Shown here: positions 1 through 7,984 of the stretch, piece by piece
How positions within the stretch are numbered: the first letter of the stretch is position 1
Layout of the letters: every line of letters begins with the position of its first letter
The notes under the pieces: model-generated
What the model saw: only the letters and a program-made list of their open reading frames with translations
Told to the model about the DNA's origin: nothing
The model's database searches: none
Source of the DNA: Candidatus Saccharimonadota bacterium
Lineage (GTDB): Bacteria > Patescibacteriota > Saccharimonadia > Saccharimonadales > Saccharimonadaceae
NCBI GenBank assembly: GCA_015999875.1
Contig: JAECRG010000001.1
Location: forward strand, 607,330 to 671,329
Reading direction: 5' to 3'
DNA length: 64,000 bases
Program-made: the position numbers and the translations under genes

Positions 1-1222
1 TACCCTCGGTTCGTGCGGTCTCAGTGAAGTCTGTCGTCGACACCTTAGTAACGCCTGGTTTTTTCTCAACTTTTGCTGCAATACCGCTTGTTTCAAGGTA
101 GCGCTTCACACGATCTGGCTCGATGACATAGAGTAGCCGCGGCGGAGGAGTTGGCGTGCCGTCGTTTTTGTCTTCTGGTGTATAGGCTTTAAAAGACAGC
201 CAGCCTTTTACGGTCGCCGCACGAACCTGTGTGGTCTCACCTGCAGCCTGCAGGGGCATGTCATTTTTGAGATTGTTGTTAAGCTCATCTCCAAGTTGCT
301 GTGCGATTTCATTTGTCAGTGGCGCAGCTACCGACTTGATGTTTGTCTTGACCTTGAAGCCGCTTGCATATGTAGTCTTGCCGACTGCCTCTTTAAATTC
401 AGTTAGGTTACACTTTCCGCCAGCCTCTGCAGATATGACGCTGAAGCGATCATCATCAAGCTTGAGCGAGGCATTTTTGGGCGGAATCACACAGTCCTGG
501 CCAAGATTTTTGAGTGCATACGTGTCGAGAGTGGCCTTGTCGTAGTTGTATACCGGCTCACCTACACCCGAAAGACTCGATGCCCACCAGTAGGAAGTCG
601 GTACAAACCGCAGTGCAAACGGATATGATGCATTTGCCAGGCGTGTCGTATTGTCCACCTGGATACCCAGCTCACTCGCTGTTGGGGTTTTGTAAGGCAC
701 TGTTGCATCACCAAAAAACAAATTTACCTTGAGCTTGCCATAGGCTTCATTTAGCTTAGCGACAGCCTCGTCACGATCCATACCACCTACCTTAATACCA
801 TCTACCGCCAGACCTGGCGCAAGACTATTCATAGGGTACAAAACCTGCCACAAGATATTTCCAATAAGAACCAGAGCAAGGAGCGCACCGATCGGCACAT
901 ACCAGTGACCCTTCAACCACTCCGCAAAACGTACAGCAGCAGGTGCTTTTCCATAGACACGAGGCCGCGGCGGAGGAGTACTACTCGCACCTGGGTACGC
1001 AGACATGTCGTGAGGTTGCGGCACCTGGGGTGCCTGCGGATAGGCAGGCTGCTGTGGGGTAGCCCACTGATTCTGAGGCTGTTGATACGGCTGCGGAGAA
1101 GGCATAGCGCTAGCCTGCGGATAGGTCGACTCACCACTATACGGAGGTTGCTGTAAAGGCGCAGCACTTGGTGCTGGTGTAGGAGCGGGCGTCTGCGGCT
1201 GATATTGTGAGTTTTGATCCAT
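1..1222 (-). CDS. Membrane-anchored VanW/YoaR-like protein (partial, C-terminus off window)
   Basis: The reading frame opens with ATG at 1222 (MDQNSQYQPQ...) and continues past the left edge, so about 407 residues are visible. The first ~100 residues are cytoplasmic-looking and very rich in Pro, Gln, Ala and Tyr, followed by a single hydrophobic segment at roughly residues 107-127 (VPIGALLALVLIGNILWQVL). The extracellular part begins with LAPGLAVDGIKVGGMDRDEA, a pattern typical of the YoaR/peptidoglycan-binding_4 repeat that precedes VanW domains. A VanW domain itself would lie beyond the window. Inferred role: a cell-envelope protein contacting peptidoglycan. The TGTTATGAT about 14 nt upstream of the ATG could be its promoter. 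Family assignment is from pattern recognition of the N-terminal repeat only; the catalytic function, if any, is unknown. Confidence 0.6.
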   Translation of the reverse strand, partial: MDQNSQYQPQTPAPTPAPSAAPLQQPPYSGESTYPQASAMPSPQPYQQPQNQWATPQQPAYPQAPQVPQPHDMSAYPGASSTPPPRPRVYGKAPAAVRFAEWLKGHWYVPIGALLALVLIGNILWQVLYPMNSLAPGLAVDGIKVGGMDRDEAVAKLNEAYGKLKVNLFFGDATVPYKTPTASELGIQVDNTTRLANASYPFALRFVPTSYWWASSLSGVGEPVYNYDKATLDTYALKNLGQDCVIPPKNASLKLDDDRFSVISAEAGGKCNLTEFKEAVGKTTYASGFKVKTNIKSVAAPLTNEIAQQLGDELNNNLKNDMPLQAAGETTQVRAATVKGWLSFKAYTPEDKNDGTPTPPPRLLYVIEPDRVKRYLETSGIAAKVEKKPGVTKVSTTDFTETARTEG

Positions 1223-1270
1223 AAATAGTTATGCTTATCATAACAGTTATTCACGGTATTTTGAAGATAT

Positions 1271-1648
1271 TTATAGCGTGATGTCGAATAGCGCCGCAAC
1301 CCTATCGATAGACTCGATCGCCCGTACTGCTTCTGCCGAATTAACACCTTCGAATTGATGTCGACGCGTCTTGAGTTCCTGCGCAAGCCATTGTTCTCGA
1401 GTTTGGTGTCGATCCAGCTGCTTCACCACTGCAAGCGAGCGGGCTGAGGTGCTTGTTTTTTCTAAATACCCTCTTGCGATCAGGCCATCAACGTGCGCAG
1501 CAACTGTCGAGACAGATTTATACTCTAGCGCACGCATAACCTCACGGTAGCTCGGACCATACCCGTTGCCTTTGATAAACCCGTCAATAAAATTAAGCAG
1601 CTCTTTTTGCTTTTTTGTGGCTCTTTCGTTTTGTAGGGGTTTTTCCAT
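1271..1648 (-). CDS. LexA-type winged-helix DNA-binding protein lacking the S24 peptidase domain
   Basis: This protein has 125 residues. Residues ~10-65 match the LexA N-terminal DNA-binding domain (TKKQKELLNFIDGF, then GYGPSYREVMRAL and STVAAHVDGLIARGYLEK). The rest is charged and shows no Ala-Gly cleavage site and no Ser/Lys catalytic dyad; at about 200 residues LexA would be much longer. It therefore looks like a stand-alone regulator rather than a self-cleaving SOS repressor. Its first 56 bases overlap the 3' end of the O-antigen polymerase-like gene on the same strand. No Shine-Dalgarno sequence is visible. A TGA-TATCAT extended -10 lies 8 nt upstream of the ATG, inside the preceding gene, suggesting a separate leaderless transcript. 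Target genes are unknown; they could be the adjacent surface genes or DNA-damage genes. Confidence 0.7.
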   Translation of the reverse strand: MEKPLQNERATKKQKELLNFIDGFIKGNGYGPSYREVMRALEYKSVSTVAAHVDGLIARGYLEKTSTSARSLAVVKQLDRHQTREQWLAQELKTRRHQFEGVNSAEAVRAIESIDRVAALFDITL

Positions 1649-2945
1649 GTGTCTTGATGATATCAGAGGAGCCGAGTGCGAGTCCAGCTAGCCCCCACCA
1701 GTAGAGACTTATTGTGTCATCCGCCCACACTGGCTGCAAGAGGCCGATGAGTACAAGCCCCACCCCAGCCGCACACAAGCCAAATGCCAGCCAATCTGCT
1801 TTTCGCGCGCGCCACAAGCCAATCAGCACCACTGCAAGCAACAAAAGTTGCAGCCCCAGGCCTAGCCAACCAGATTCATGAGCCATAAATAAATACTGAT
1901 TTTCGACAATAACCGGCGTATCAGATAATAGCGATGCTGATCCGGTGCTGCCTATACCATTGCCAAACGGCTCATTGGCGGCTGTCTCGACACCATACTG
2001 CAGAGAAGTTGCATGACCCTCATCGGACTTCTGAGGACTGCCACCAGTTGGATTACTATGAAAAAACACATTCGACACGACAGGCACATCGCGTAGAGTC
2101 CATAGTGTACCGAGCGCAAGCACCCCGAGAACACCTACGGTCACTAAGCTATAAAGCGCCATGCGCCGAGGCACTACCCCGACAAGCAACATAGTCGCCG
2201 CTCCCACAGCAGCAATCCATGCACTACGCGAGTGACTTGCCACTAGAGCGATCAGACAACCCACACTAGCAATGATGGTTGCCACGCTCCATCGCCAATC
2301 CCTCAGACTCTGCCTATGGCGAAGTGCCCAAGCACCCACAAGTGCAAGCACTATGACGGCAAACGCCCCGACTGGGTTTGGTCCGCGAAGCGTGCTGTTG
2401 ATACGAATATAGTCATGGTTCATATCAACAGTAAGATATGGTTTGATTGTTTGATCCGAATAGCCAATGCCGCTCAAAATATCCTTTGGGAGCGCTACTG
2501 CCTGCAACGCGCCAAAAAGTATCACGATACCAGCACCGATCACTGCTGCGCGCAGCATATCACGCCGAGTACCCGTAAGGTACTTACCGGCCACATACAA
2601 TTCCACAAACAAAAGATAGTATCGCAAATCTATCAAAAGACCGGCAAGTTCACTCACGTACGCATTATCAAATACTAGAAGGAGTACTACGTGCACCAGC
2701 GCAATACCTGCCACCAACAGTACTATTTTGTCAGATAATACTTCTCTGAGTAAACTGCGTCGCCAGAGCACTACAGCGAGCAATACACCGATCAAGCCGA
2801 GCAGCAGCTCTTTCCATGACTTCACTAGCAATTCATACTCAGGCCACCGTGATTCGATAAACACAGTTACAGGAGTATGAATAGCCACACCAATCACCAC
2901 AATAATCAGTAGCCATTTGATTGCTCGCTCTATATAGCCCGTCAT
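1593..2945 (-). CDS. O-antigen ligase/polymerase-like (Wzy/WaaL superfamily) membrane protein
   Basis: A 450-residue polytopic membrane protein with about ten or more hydrophobic segments, beginning MTGYIERAIKWLLIIVVIGV. The central loop-flanking segment SHSRSAWIAAVGAATML resembles the Wzy_C/O-antigen ligase signature region (R-S-x-W). Proteins of this superfamily polymerise lipid-linked repeat units or ligate glycan chains at the outer face of the membrane. It is divergent from the initiating sugar-phosphate transferase at 2987, consistent with a role in polymerising or attaching the surface glycan made by this region. The ATG at 2945 sits 8 nt after TATACT (2959-2954, minus strand), so the mRNA is probably leaderless. 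The basic C-terminal tail (TPTKRKSHKKAKRAA) overlaps the LexA-like gene. Polymerase versus ligase cannot be decided from sequence. Confidence 0.75.
   Translation of the reverse strand: MTGYIERAIKWLLIIVVIGVAIHTPVTVFIESRWPEYELLVKSWKELLLGLIGVLLAVVLWRRSLLREVLSDKIVLLVAGIALVHVVLLLVFDNAYVSELAGLLIDLRYYLLFVELYVAGKYLTGTRRDMLRAAVIGAGIVILFGALQAVALPKDILSGIGYSDQTIKPYLTVDMNHDYIRINSTLRGPNPVGAFAVIVLALVGAWALRHRQSLRDWRWSVATIIASVGCLIALVASHSRSAWIAAVGAATMLLVGVVPRRMALYSLVTVGVLGVLALGTLWTLRDVPVVSNVFFHSNPTGGSPQKSDEGHATSLQYGVETAANEPFGNGIGSTGSASLLSDTPVIVENQYLFMAHESGWLGLGLQLLLLAVVLIGLWRARKADWLAFGLCAAGVGLVLIGLLQPVWADDTISLYWWGLAGLALGSSDIIKTHGKTPTKRKSHKKAKRAA
1657..1665 (-). promoter_or_regulatory. Extended -10 for the LexA-like gene (leaderless type)
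   Basis: On the minus strand this reads TGA-TATCAT, ending 8 nt before the ATG at 1648. It lies inside the coding sequence of the upstream gene. The spacing would place transcription initiation at or next to the start codon. No clear -35 box was identified, so this is a moderate prediction. Confidence 0.4.
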
Positions 2946-2986
2946 CTACCACTAGTATACGGCAAAAAGTGCTACAATATCAGTAC
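2946..2986. promoter_or_regulatory. Divergent leaderless promoter pair in a 41-bp intergenic region
   Basis: The plus-strand -10 is TGC-TACAAT, with TACAAT at 2973-2978 and the ATG at 2987 (8 nt gap). The minus-strand -10 is TATACT at 2959-2954 with the ATG at 2945 (8 nt gap). Neither gene has a Shine-Dalgarno sequence. Both transcripts should start at or within a few bases of their start codons. Confidence 0.55.
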
Positions 2987-4423
2987 ATGCTCGGACGAAA
3001 CTCTCAGTATTACAGCCTATTTCTCTTGTTGGTTGACGCGTTTGTACTTATCTTGGCACTAACGCTTGCCTATGTATTGCGTGTGCAATACGACAATCGA
3101 CCACTAGTCGCGGATGTCTATGCGTTTGAATACCTGGGCGGACTACTCGTTATCTTGCCGTTTTGGATTGGCACTTTCGCACTTCTAGGCCTCTACTCGC
3201 CATCAGTCTACAACAGACGTCTCGCAGAGTGGGGGAGAGTTGCCGCTGGATCGTTCGTCGGTATACTTCTGATACTTGGCTGGGAATTTGTCTCAGGCGA
3301 GACGCTCCTACCTGCCCGCCTCGTGGCGCTCTATGCGCTCGTTGGCTCATTTTTGCTTATTGTGCTTGAGCGAGAATTTCTACGAGCACTTCGCACTACA
3401 CTATTTCGCTACGGCGTCGGTACGAGCCGTGTCCTACTCATCGGATCTGGGTCTGCGCTCACCGACTTAGCTGTGAACCTAGCCGACACAAAACATAGTG
3501 GCTACGAGATTGTCGCTATCGCTGGCCCGAAGCGCCTAGTGCCAGACACACTCAATGTACTTCACTACCCACAGGTAGAATCTGCACTTAAATTTATCGA
3601 CTCCAACAAGATAACTACTATCATTCAGACCGACCTGTATGAACAAGAGGAGCGCAATCAGCAGATTCTTTCAGCCGCACAGACGCGCCATATTAGCTAC
3701 AATTTCATACCGGGTGAGCCTGAGTTTTATACAGGCAAAAATACCGTCGATGTATTTCTCGGCTACCCTATGATATCCGTGAGTCAAACACCTCTCATCG
3801 GCTGGGGCGCTATCGCCAAGGTCATATTTGATCGAGTGGTGTCAATCATTCTAGTCATACTACTTTCGCCAGTATTTTTACTGTTATTTATTACTCAAAA
3901 GATCTTCAATCCTGGCCCAATTTTTTACGTAAGCAAACGTCTCAGTCAATTCTCTAAACCAGTCGCGCTGATCAAGTTTCGCAGTATGAGTAGTAAGTAT
4001 GGCAAGAAAGATGCTGCCGAGGAGTTTCGTGACATGGGCAGAGAAGATTTGGCACTAGAATATGAGAAAAACCGAAAAGTTGCCAATGACCCCCGTATCA
4101 CACGATTTGGTAATTTCTTGCGCAGAACATCACTCGACGAATTACCGCAACTTTTCAACGTAGTACGCGGCGACCTTAGCCTCGTCGGACCCCGCCCTAT
4201 TCTACCGCAAGAAGCTAAGTTCTCCCGTAGTCGCACCGCACTACTCCATAGTGTAAAATCTGGCGTTACTGGTTTATGGCAGGTGAGTGGTCGTAGCAAT
4301 CTCAACTTTGAAGAACGTATCGAGCTCGAACTTTTTTATGCACAAAACTGGTCATTTTGGCTCGACATCAAGATTCTTTTTAAAACAGTGAGTGTCGTGT
4401 TGTTTGGTCGAGGAGCGAAATAA
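2987..4423 (+). CDS. Undecaprenyl-phosphate sugar-phosphate transferase (initiating glycosyltransferase, WbaP/WcaJ type)
   Basis: A protein of 478 residues from the ATG at 2987; an in-frame ATG at 2921 lies within the divergent gene and upstream of the -10 element, so it is rejected. The N-terminal half has four to five membrane segments ([20 protein letters not shown] onward) and a CoA-binding-like/NAD-fold region near residues 145-260 ([15 protein letters not shown]). The C-terminal ~200 residues form the bacterial sugar transferase domain: a membrane re-entrant helix, [13 protein letters not shown], a basic KFRSM segment, [34 protein letters not shown] and [15 protein letters not shown], all hallmarks of polyprenyl glycosylphosphotransferases. 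It transfers a sugar-1-phosphate from a nucleotide sugar onto undecaprenyl phosphate at the cytoplasmic face and so starts the lipid-linked glycan. The sugar specificity is not evident. Confidence 0.9.
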   Translation: MLGRNSQYYSLFLLLVDAFVLILALTLAYVLRVQYDNRPLVADVYAFEYLGGLLVILPFWIGTFALLGLYSPSVYNRRLAEWGRVAAGSFVGILLILGWEFVSGETLLPARLVALYALVGSFLLIVLEREFLRALRTTLFRYGVGTSRVLLIGSGSALTDLAVNLADTKHSGYEIVAIAGPKRLVPDTLNVLHYPQVESALKFIDSNKITTIIQTDLYEQEERNQQILSAAQTRHISYNFIPGEPEFYTGKNTVDVFLGYPMISVSQTPLIGWGAIAKVIFDRVVSIILVILLSPVFLLLFITQKIFNPGPIFYVSKRLSQFSKPVALIKFRSMSSKYGKKDAAEEFRDMGREDLALEYEKNRKVANDPRITRFGNFLRRTSLDELPQLFNVVRGDLSLVGPRPILPQEAKFSRSRTALLHSVKSGVTGLWQVSGRSNLNFEERIELELFYAQNWSFWLDIKILFKTVSVVLFGRGAK

Positions 4424-4426
4424 ATC

Positions 4427-5563
4427 ATGCCTTCATCGTCACCAAAAATAGCTATCGTCTGCGACTTCCTTACTATGATGGGTGGGGCCGAAAACGTGAT
4501 TCTTGCCATGCACGAAGCCTTTCCGTCTGCGCCAATCTATACCGCAATCTACAATAAAGATAAATTGCCTCTTTTCAAAGAAGTAGACGTTCGGCCTTCA
4601 AGATTACAAAAAATACCTGCCAAACTACGCAAATACTACAAGCTTTTCCCTACTCTAGCCGTAAAATCGATGCGCAAGCTCGATCTCGATGAGTTCGATA
4701 TTATCCTCACTAGCTCCTACTTGCACGCAAACCAAGTCACGAAGACACGGCCAGACCAGCTCATCATCAGCTACTGCCACACACCAGCACGCTACTACTG
4801 GAGTCACTACGATCTATACCGAAAAGATCCTGGATACGGCAAACTCAATCCCCTAATTCGGTCACTCATGCCGCTCATGATTCCACGCCAGCGCAAGCTT
4901 GACTACAATGCCGCCCAAAACGTCGATGTCTTTATGGCAAATTCTACCGAAACCCAAGAGCGAATCAAAAAATACTATGACAAACCAAGCATGGTATTAC
5001 ATCCACCTGTCGACATCAAGCGCTTCTCGCCCGCTCGCGTGAGAGAAGATCACTATGTTACGCTTGGGCGTCAACTACCAAACAAACGATTCGATCTAGC
5101 CATAGAAGCCTGTACGCAACTTGGCCTCAAGCTCAAGGTGTTCGGAAACGGACCGCTCCACGACACACTCGTACGTAAGGCCGGTCCCACTATCGAGTTT
5201 CATACCGATCGCTTCGGTGACGCTTCAGACGAAGAGGTTGAGAAGGCACTCAACACTGCCAAAGGTTTTGTGTTTCCGTCTGATGAAGATTTTGGCATAG
5301 TCGCTGTCGAAGCCCTGGCCGCAGGCGCGCCAGTGATTGCCTATGACAAAGCTGGTACTCGCGATATCATTCAAGACAACATAAGTGGCGTAATGTTTGG
5401 AGAGCAGACGGTTGAGGCTGTCGCGTCTGCTATCCAAAAAGCCGACAAAATGACGTTTCTGCCTAGCACACTTGCTCGCAAAGCAAAACGATTTGAGCGG
5501 TCAATGTTTATCGACAAACTCCGCCGTGTTGTCTCACAAGAGTACGCAAAACACTCTCGCTAG
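4427..5563 (+). CDS. Glycosyltransferase family 4 (WbaZ-like, probable mannosyl- or hexosyltransferase)
   Basis: A GT-B fold enzyme of 378 residues. The N-terminal acceptor domain starts with KIAIVCDFLTMMGGAENVI (GG-A-E loop), and the C-terminal donor-binding domain carries FPSDEDFGIVAVEALAAG, the E-x7-E motif of retaining GT4 enzymes, followed by PVIAYDKAGTRDII. The CHTPARYYWSHYD segment is typical of WbaZ-type O-antigen mannosyltransferases. It lies 3 bp after the initiating transferase and is probably cotranscribed, which suggests an early step in assembling the lipid-linked repeat unit. Its stop codon is separated by one base from the convergent glmS stop. The sugar donor is inferred only by family resemblance. 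Confidence 0.85.
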   Translation: MPSSSPKIAIVCDFLTMMGGAENVILAMHEAFPSAPIYTAIYNKDKLPLFKEVDVRPSRLQKIPAKLRKYYKLFPTLAVKSMRKLDLDEFDIILTSSYLHANQVTKTRPDQLIISYCHTPARYYWSHYDLYRKDPGYGKLNPLIRSLMPLMIPRQRKLDYNAAQNVDVFMANSTETQERIKKYYDKPSMVLHPPVDIKRFSPARVREDHYVTLGRQLPNKRFDLAIEACTQLGLKLKVFGNGPLHDTLVRKAGPTIEFHTDRFGDASDEEVEKALNTAKGFVFPSDEDFGIVAVEALAAGAPVIAYDKAGTRDIIQDNISGVMFGEQTVEAVASAIQKADKMTFLPSTLARKAKRFERSMFIDKLRRVVSQEYAKHSR

Positions 5564-5564
5564 A

Positions 5565-7391
5565 CTATTCGACAGTTACACTCTTCGCAAGGTTGCGTGG
5601 CTGATCTACGTCGCTGCCTCGTTCGATAGCGATATAATACGCTAGAAGCTGCGATACGATATTAAACAGAAGTGGCGTAAGCAACTCTAGCTTAGAATTC
5701 ACCCGGACGACTACTTCTGCATCAACTTTACGAGCCGTATCAGTGATCACTATCGCATGCGCCCCGCGCGCATTCATCTCAATCAAATTGCTTTGCGATT
5801 TTTCGTATAGCCAGTTATCCAACAAATAGAACACTTCGAAAAACGTATCATCTATGAGCGCAATCGGGCCGTGTTTGAGCTCACCTGCAGCATAACCCTC
5901 GGCGTGCACATAACTAATTTCCTTAAGCTTAAGCGAACCCTCTAGGGCCACTGGGAACAGCGTATCGCGCCCCACATAAAGTGAATTGTCATACTTCGCA
6001 TACCGCTTGGCAATCTTCTTCACCTCCGCTTCGTGCGCCTTTAGTACACGCTCAATCTCACCTGGCAATAAATCAAGTTCATCGATCAAAGTGGCGCGTC
6101 GCTCAGGGTCTACACCTTTTGCGTCTGCTGCTGTCAGGCCAAAGAGTAGCATCGCCACAACTTGAGATGTAAAGGCTTTGGTACTCGCCACACTCACCTC
6201 TGCCCCCACATGCACATACACACCACCATCAACTTCGCGAGCGATAGAACTACCCACTGCATTTACGACGCCGAGACAGTGTACACCGCGACGCTTGAGC
6301 TCGGTCAGGCAGGCAAGCGTATCTGCCGTCTCACCTGATTGGCTTACAATCAGTGCCAACGTACCCTCAGGAACAGTAAACGAGCGGTAGCGTAGCTCGC
6401 TCGCTATCTCAACAGATATCACTACGTCGCCAAGTAGCTGCTCGATATAATATTTCGCGAGCACGCCTGCATAATACGCCGTGCCACAGCCGACAATCAT
6501 GATGTGATGAACATCACGAAGCTCATCATTTGTCATATTGACACCACCCAGTCGTGCAGTGTGCGCTTCGGCATCGATACGACCTCGAAGAGTCGCACGC
6601 ACTGTATCTGGTTGCTCATGAATTTCCTTGAGCAGGAAATGATCGTAGCCTTTCTTCTGCACCGCCTCAAGATCCATTTCGAGCGTTTCGACGGTAGGCT
6701 CGAGTATTTTGTTGCTCATATCGTAGAGCTCTACTCCTGATGCTTTGCATACTGCAAGTTCACCATCCTGGAGATAGATTACTTGCTTGGTGTAACCAAG
6801 TAGGGCAGAGGCGTCACTCGCTATAAACACTTCCCCGTTACCCACGCCAAGAATTAATGGGCTACCTTTTCGTGCTACTACAATCTCGTCTGGATGCTTC
6901 GTATCAAGCACGGCTATACCATATGCACCCACTACCATACCAAGAGCACTGCGTACCGCCTCCAGTAAACTGCTCGTATCACGCGACACGTAGTCTATCA
7001 GTGCAGCCAGTACTTCGGTATCCGTGTCACTTTTGAAATCATAGTCGTGCTGCTGTAGAGTTATCCGCAGATCTTGATAGTTTTCGATGATGCCGTTATG
7101 CACCAAATGAATACTACCGGCTACGTGAGGGTGTGCGTTGCGCTTGCTTGGCTCGCCATGAGTCGCCCAACGCGTATGACCGATGCCCACGCTATCTGTC
7201 TTCTGGTGAGTTGCTACGAGATCTACAAGTTCCTGCACTTTGCCTTTTGTGCGCAGTACAGTTGCCGCACCCCGTGGGCCAAGTGTCGCGACACCAGCAG
7301 AGTCATACCCTCTGTACTCAAGTCGCTTAAGTCCACTTACTAATACATCCTGAGCTTGTTTTGTTCCGATATAGCCGACGATGCCGCACAT
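5565..7391 (-). CDS. glmS: Glutamine--fructose-6-phosphate aminotransferase (isomerizing)
   Basis: The enzyme makes glucosamine-6-phosphate from fructose-6-phosphate and glutamine, the first step to UDP-GlcNAc for peptidoglycan and surface glycans. The full length of 608 residues matches the family. The N-terminal nucleophile Cys2 is present in MCGIVGYIG, followed by YRGYDSAGVA, GIGHTRWATHG and SDTDTEV of the class II glutaminase domain. Two SIS domains follow (GCGTAYYAG, SQSGETADTLA, GAEVSVASTKAFTSQ; then EGSLKLKEISYVHAEGYAAGELKHGPIALI). It ends with the family-typical PRNLAKSVTVE. A Shine-Dalgarno AAGGAT is 4-5 nt upstream of the ATG, unlike the many leaderless genes nearby. Confidence 0.97.
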   Translation of the reverse strand: MCGIVGYIGTKQAQDVLVSGLKRLEYRGYDSAGVATLGPRGAATVLRTKGKVQELVDLVATHQKTDSVGIGHTRWATHGEPSKRNAHPHVAGSIHLVHNGIIENYQDLRITLQQHDYDFKSDTDTEVLAALIDYVSRDTSSLLEAVRSALGMVVGAYGIAVLDTKHPDEIVVARKGSPLILGVGNGEVFIASDASALLGYTKQVIYLQDGELAVCKASGVELYDMSNKILEPTVETLEMDLEAVQKKGYDHFLLKEIHEQPDTVRATLRGRIDAEAHTARLGGVNMTNDELRDVHHIMIVGCGTAYYAGVLAKYYIEQLLGDVVISVEIASELRYRSFTVPEGTLALIVSQSGETADTLACLTELKRRGVHCLGVVNAVGSSIAREVDGGVYVHVGAEVSVASTKAFTSQVVAMLLFGLTAADAKGVDPERRATLIDELDLLPGEIERVLKAHEAEVKKIAKRYAKYDNSLYVGRDTLFPVALEGSLKLKEISYVHAEGYAAGELKHGPIALIDDTFFEVFYLLDNWLYEKSQSNLIEMNARGAHAIVITDTARKVDAEVVVRVNSKLELLTPLLFNIVSQLLAYYIAIERGSDVDQPRNLAKSVTVE

Positions 7392-7499
7392 ACAAATCCT
7401 TTCGGTTATGCTTTATCTGTGTAGCTACGATACGCTCTTGTAACATGAATAGCAAGTTTTTCTGATTATTTATTAAAATGTATCAATTACAACGATACG
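7392..7499 (-). promoter_or_regulatory. glmS upstream region with repeated ACGATACG
   Basis: This 108-bp AT-rich gap lies between glmS and the cytidylyltransferase gene, both leftward. It contains the glmS ribosome binding site next to 7391. The octamer ACGATACG occurs twice, near 7427 and at 7492-7499, on the same strand about 65 bp apart. No glmS ribozyme-like core was recognised. The exact promoter is unclear. Confidence 0.3.
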
Positions 7500-7934
7500 T
7501 TATTTTGCGTGCCCTAGCGCCTGATTGATTCGAGTAGACGAGTCAGGTTTTCCTTCACCCGCATCAAACCGCATCTCGATACCAAACTCACGACATGTTA
7601 CAGCTTCTGGTATCTCTTTTTCACTGTCACGGTCACCACCATTTGCAAACACCAGCTCATCACCTGGGTGCTGTCCTGCTACCATCTCTAAAGTTTTGCA
7701 AATTGTCGGGTCGTCGTCTATCGATAACACCGACTGATCAACACCCTTGATAGAACGCAGTACGCGCAAACGATTTGCTTCGTCAAGAATGATTTTGCCT
7801 TTTTTAAGTAACTGTTGCTTGTCATTATTTACGATGACAATGAGGTGATCGCCCATCTTGGCTGCTGCCTCTATCATATCTAGATGTCCACCATGAAGTG
7901 GGTTGAAATATCCGCTGACTATCACTACTTTCAT
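7500..7934 (-). CDS. Cytidylyltransferase-family nucleotidyltransferase (GCT/RfaE C-terminal type)
   Basis: A small 144-residue enzyme of the HIGH-superfamily nucleotidyltransferases. The N-terminal phosphate-binding motif is VSGYFNPLHGGHLDMI (H-x-G-H), and the C-terminal nucleotide-binding motif is DSSTRI, matching the ISSTxxR consensus. Family members such as glycerol-3-phosphate cytidylyltransferase (TagD) and the ADP-heptose synthase C-terminal domain activate a sugar or polyol phosphate with CTP or ATP. It sits amid glycan precursor genes, so it probably makes an activated donor such as a CDP- or ADP-linked polyol or sugar. The ATG at 7934 has a strong AGGAGG 4 nt upstream. The substrate is unknown. 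Confidence 0.8.
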   Translation of the reverse strand: MKVVIVSGYFNPLHGGHLDMIEAAAKMGDHLIVIVNNDKQQLLKKGKIILDEANRLRVLRSIKGVDQSVLSIDDDPTICKTLEMVAGQHPGDELVFANGGDRDSEKEIPEAVTCREFGIEMRFDAGEGKPDSSTRINQALGHAK

Positions 7935-7984
7935 ATGCCTCCTGTTCGGTCGTATACACCTAGTATACCTGCTACACTGGGTGC
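7935..7984. promoter_or_regulatory. Divergent promoters for the cytidylyltransferase and galE
   Basis: The plus-strand promoter is TGC-TACACT, with TACACT at 7973-7978, 6 nt before the galE ATG at 7985, predicting a leaderless galE mRNA. A minus-strand TATACT lies about 30 nt upstream of 7934 and gives a short leader that includes AGGAGG. Thus one side is leaderless and the other has a canonical leader, within 50 bp. Confidence 0.5.

Noticed and set aside
905-1386. Arg-rich open frames on both strands around 900-1390
   Set aside because: They are shadows of the Pro/Gln-rich coding region of the VanW-like gene and of the LexA-like gene, with implausible composition.
1271-1648. A frameshifted remnant of full-length lexA
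   Set aside because: No peptidase-like sequence is found in other frames downstream; the next gene is the VanW-like protein, so a natural short form is preferred.
2921-2986. Upstream extension of the initiating sugar transferase to ATG 2921
   Set aside because: It would overlap the divergent gene and run through the -10 element; the hydrophobic N-terminus begins properly at 2987.
7392-7499. glmS ribozyme
   Set aside because: No recognisable ribozyme core is present, and the gap of 108 bp with a normal RBS gives little room for the ~150-nt motif.
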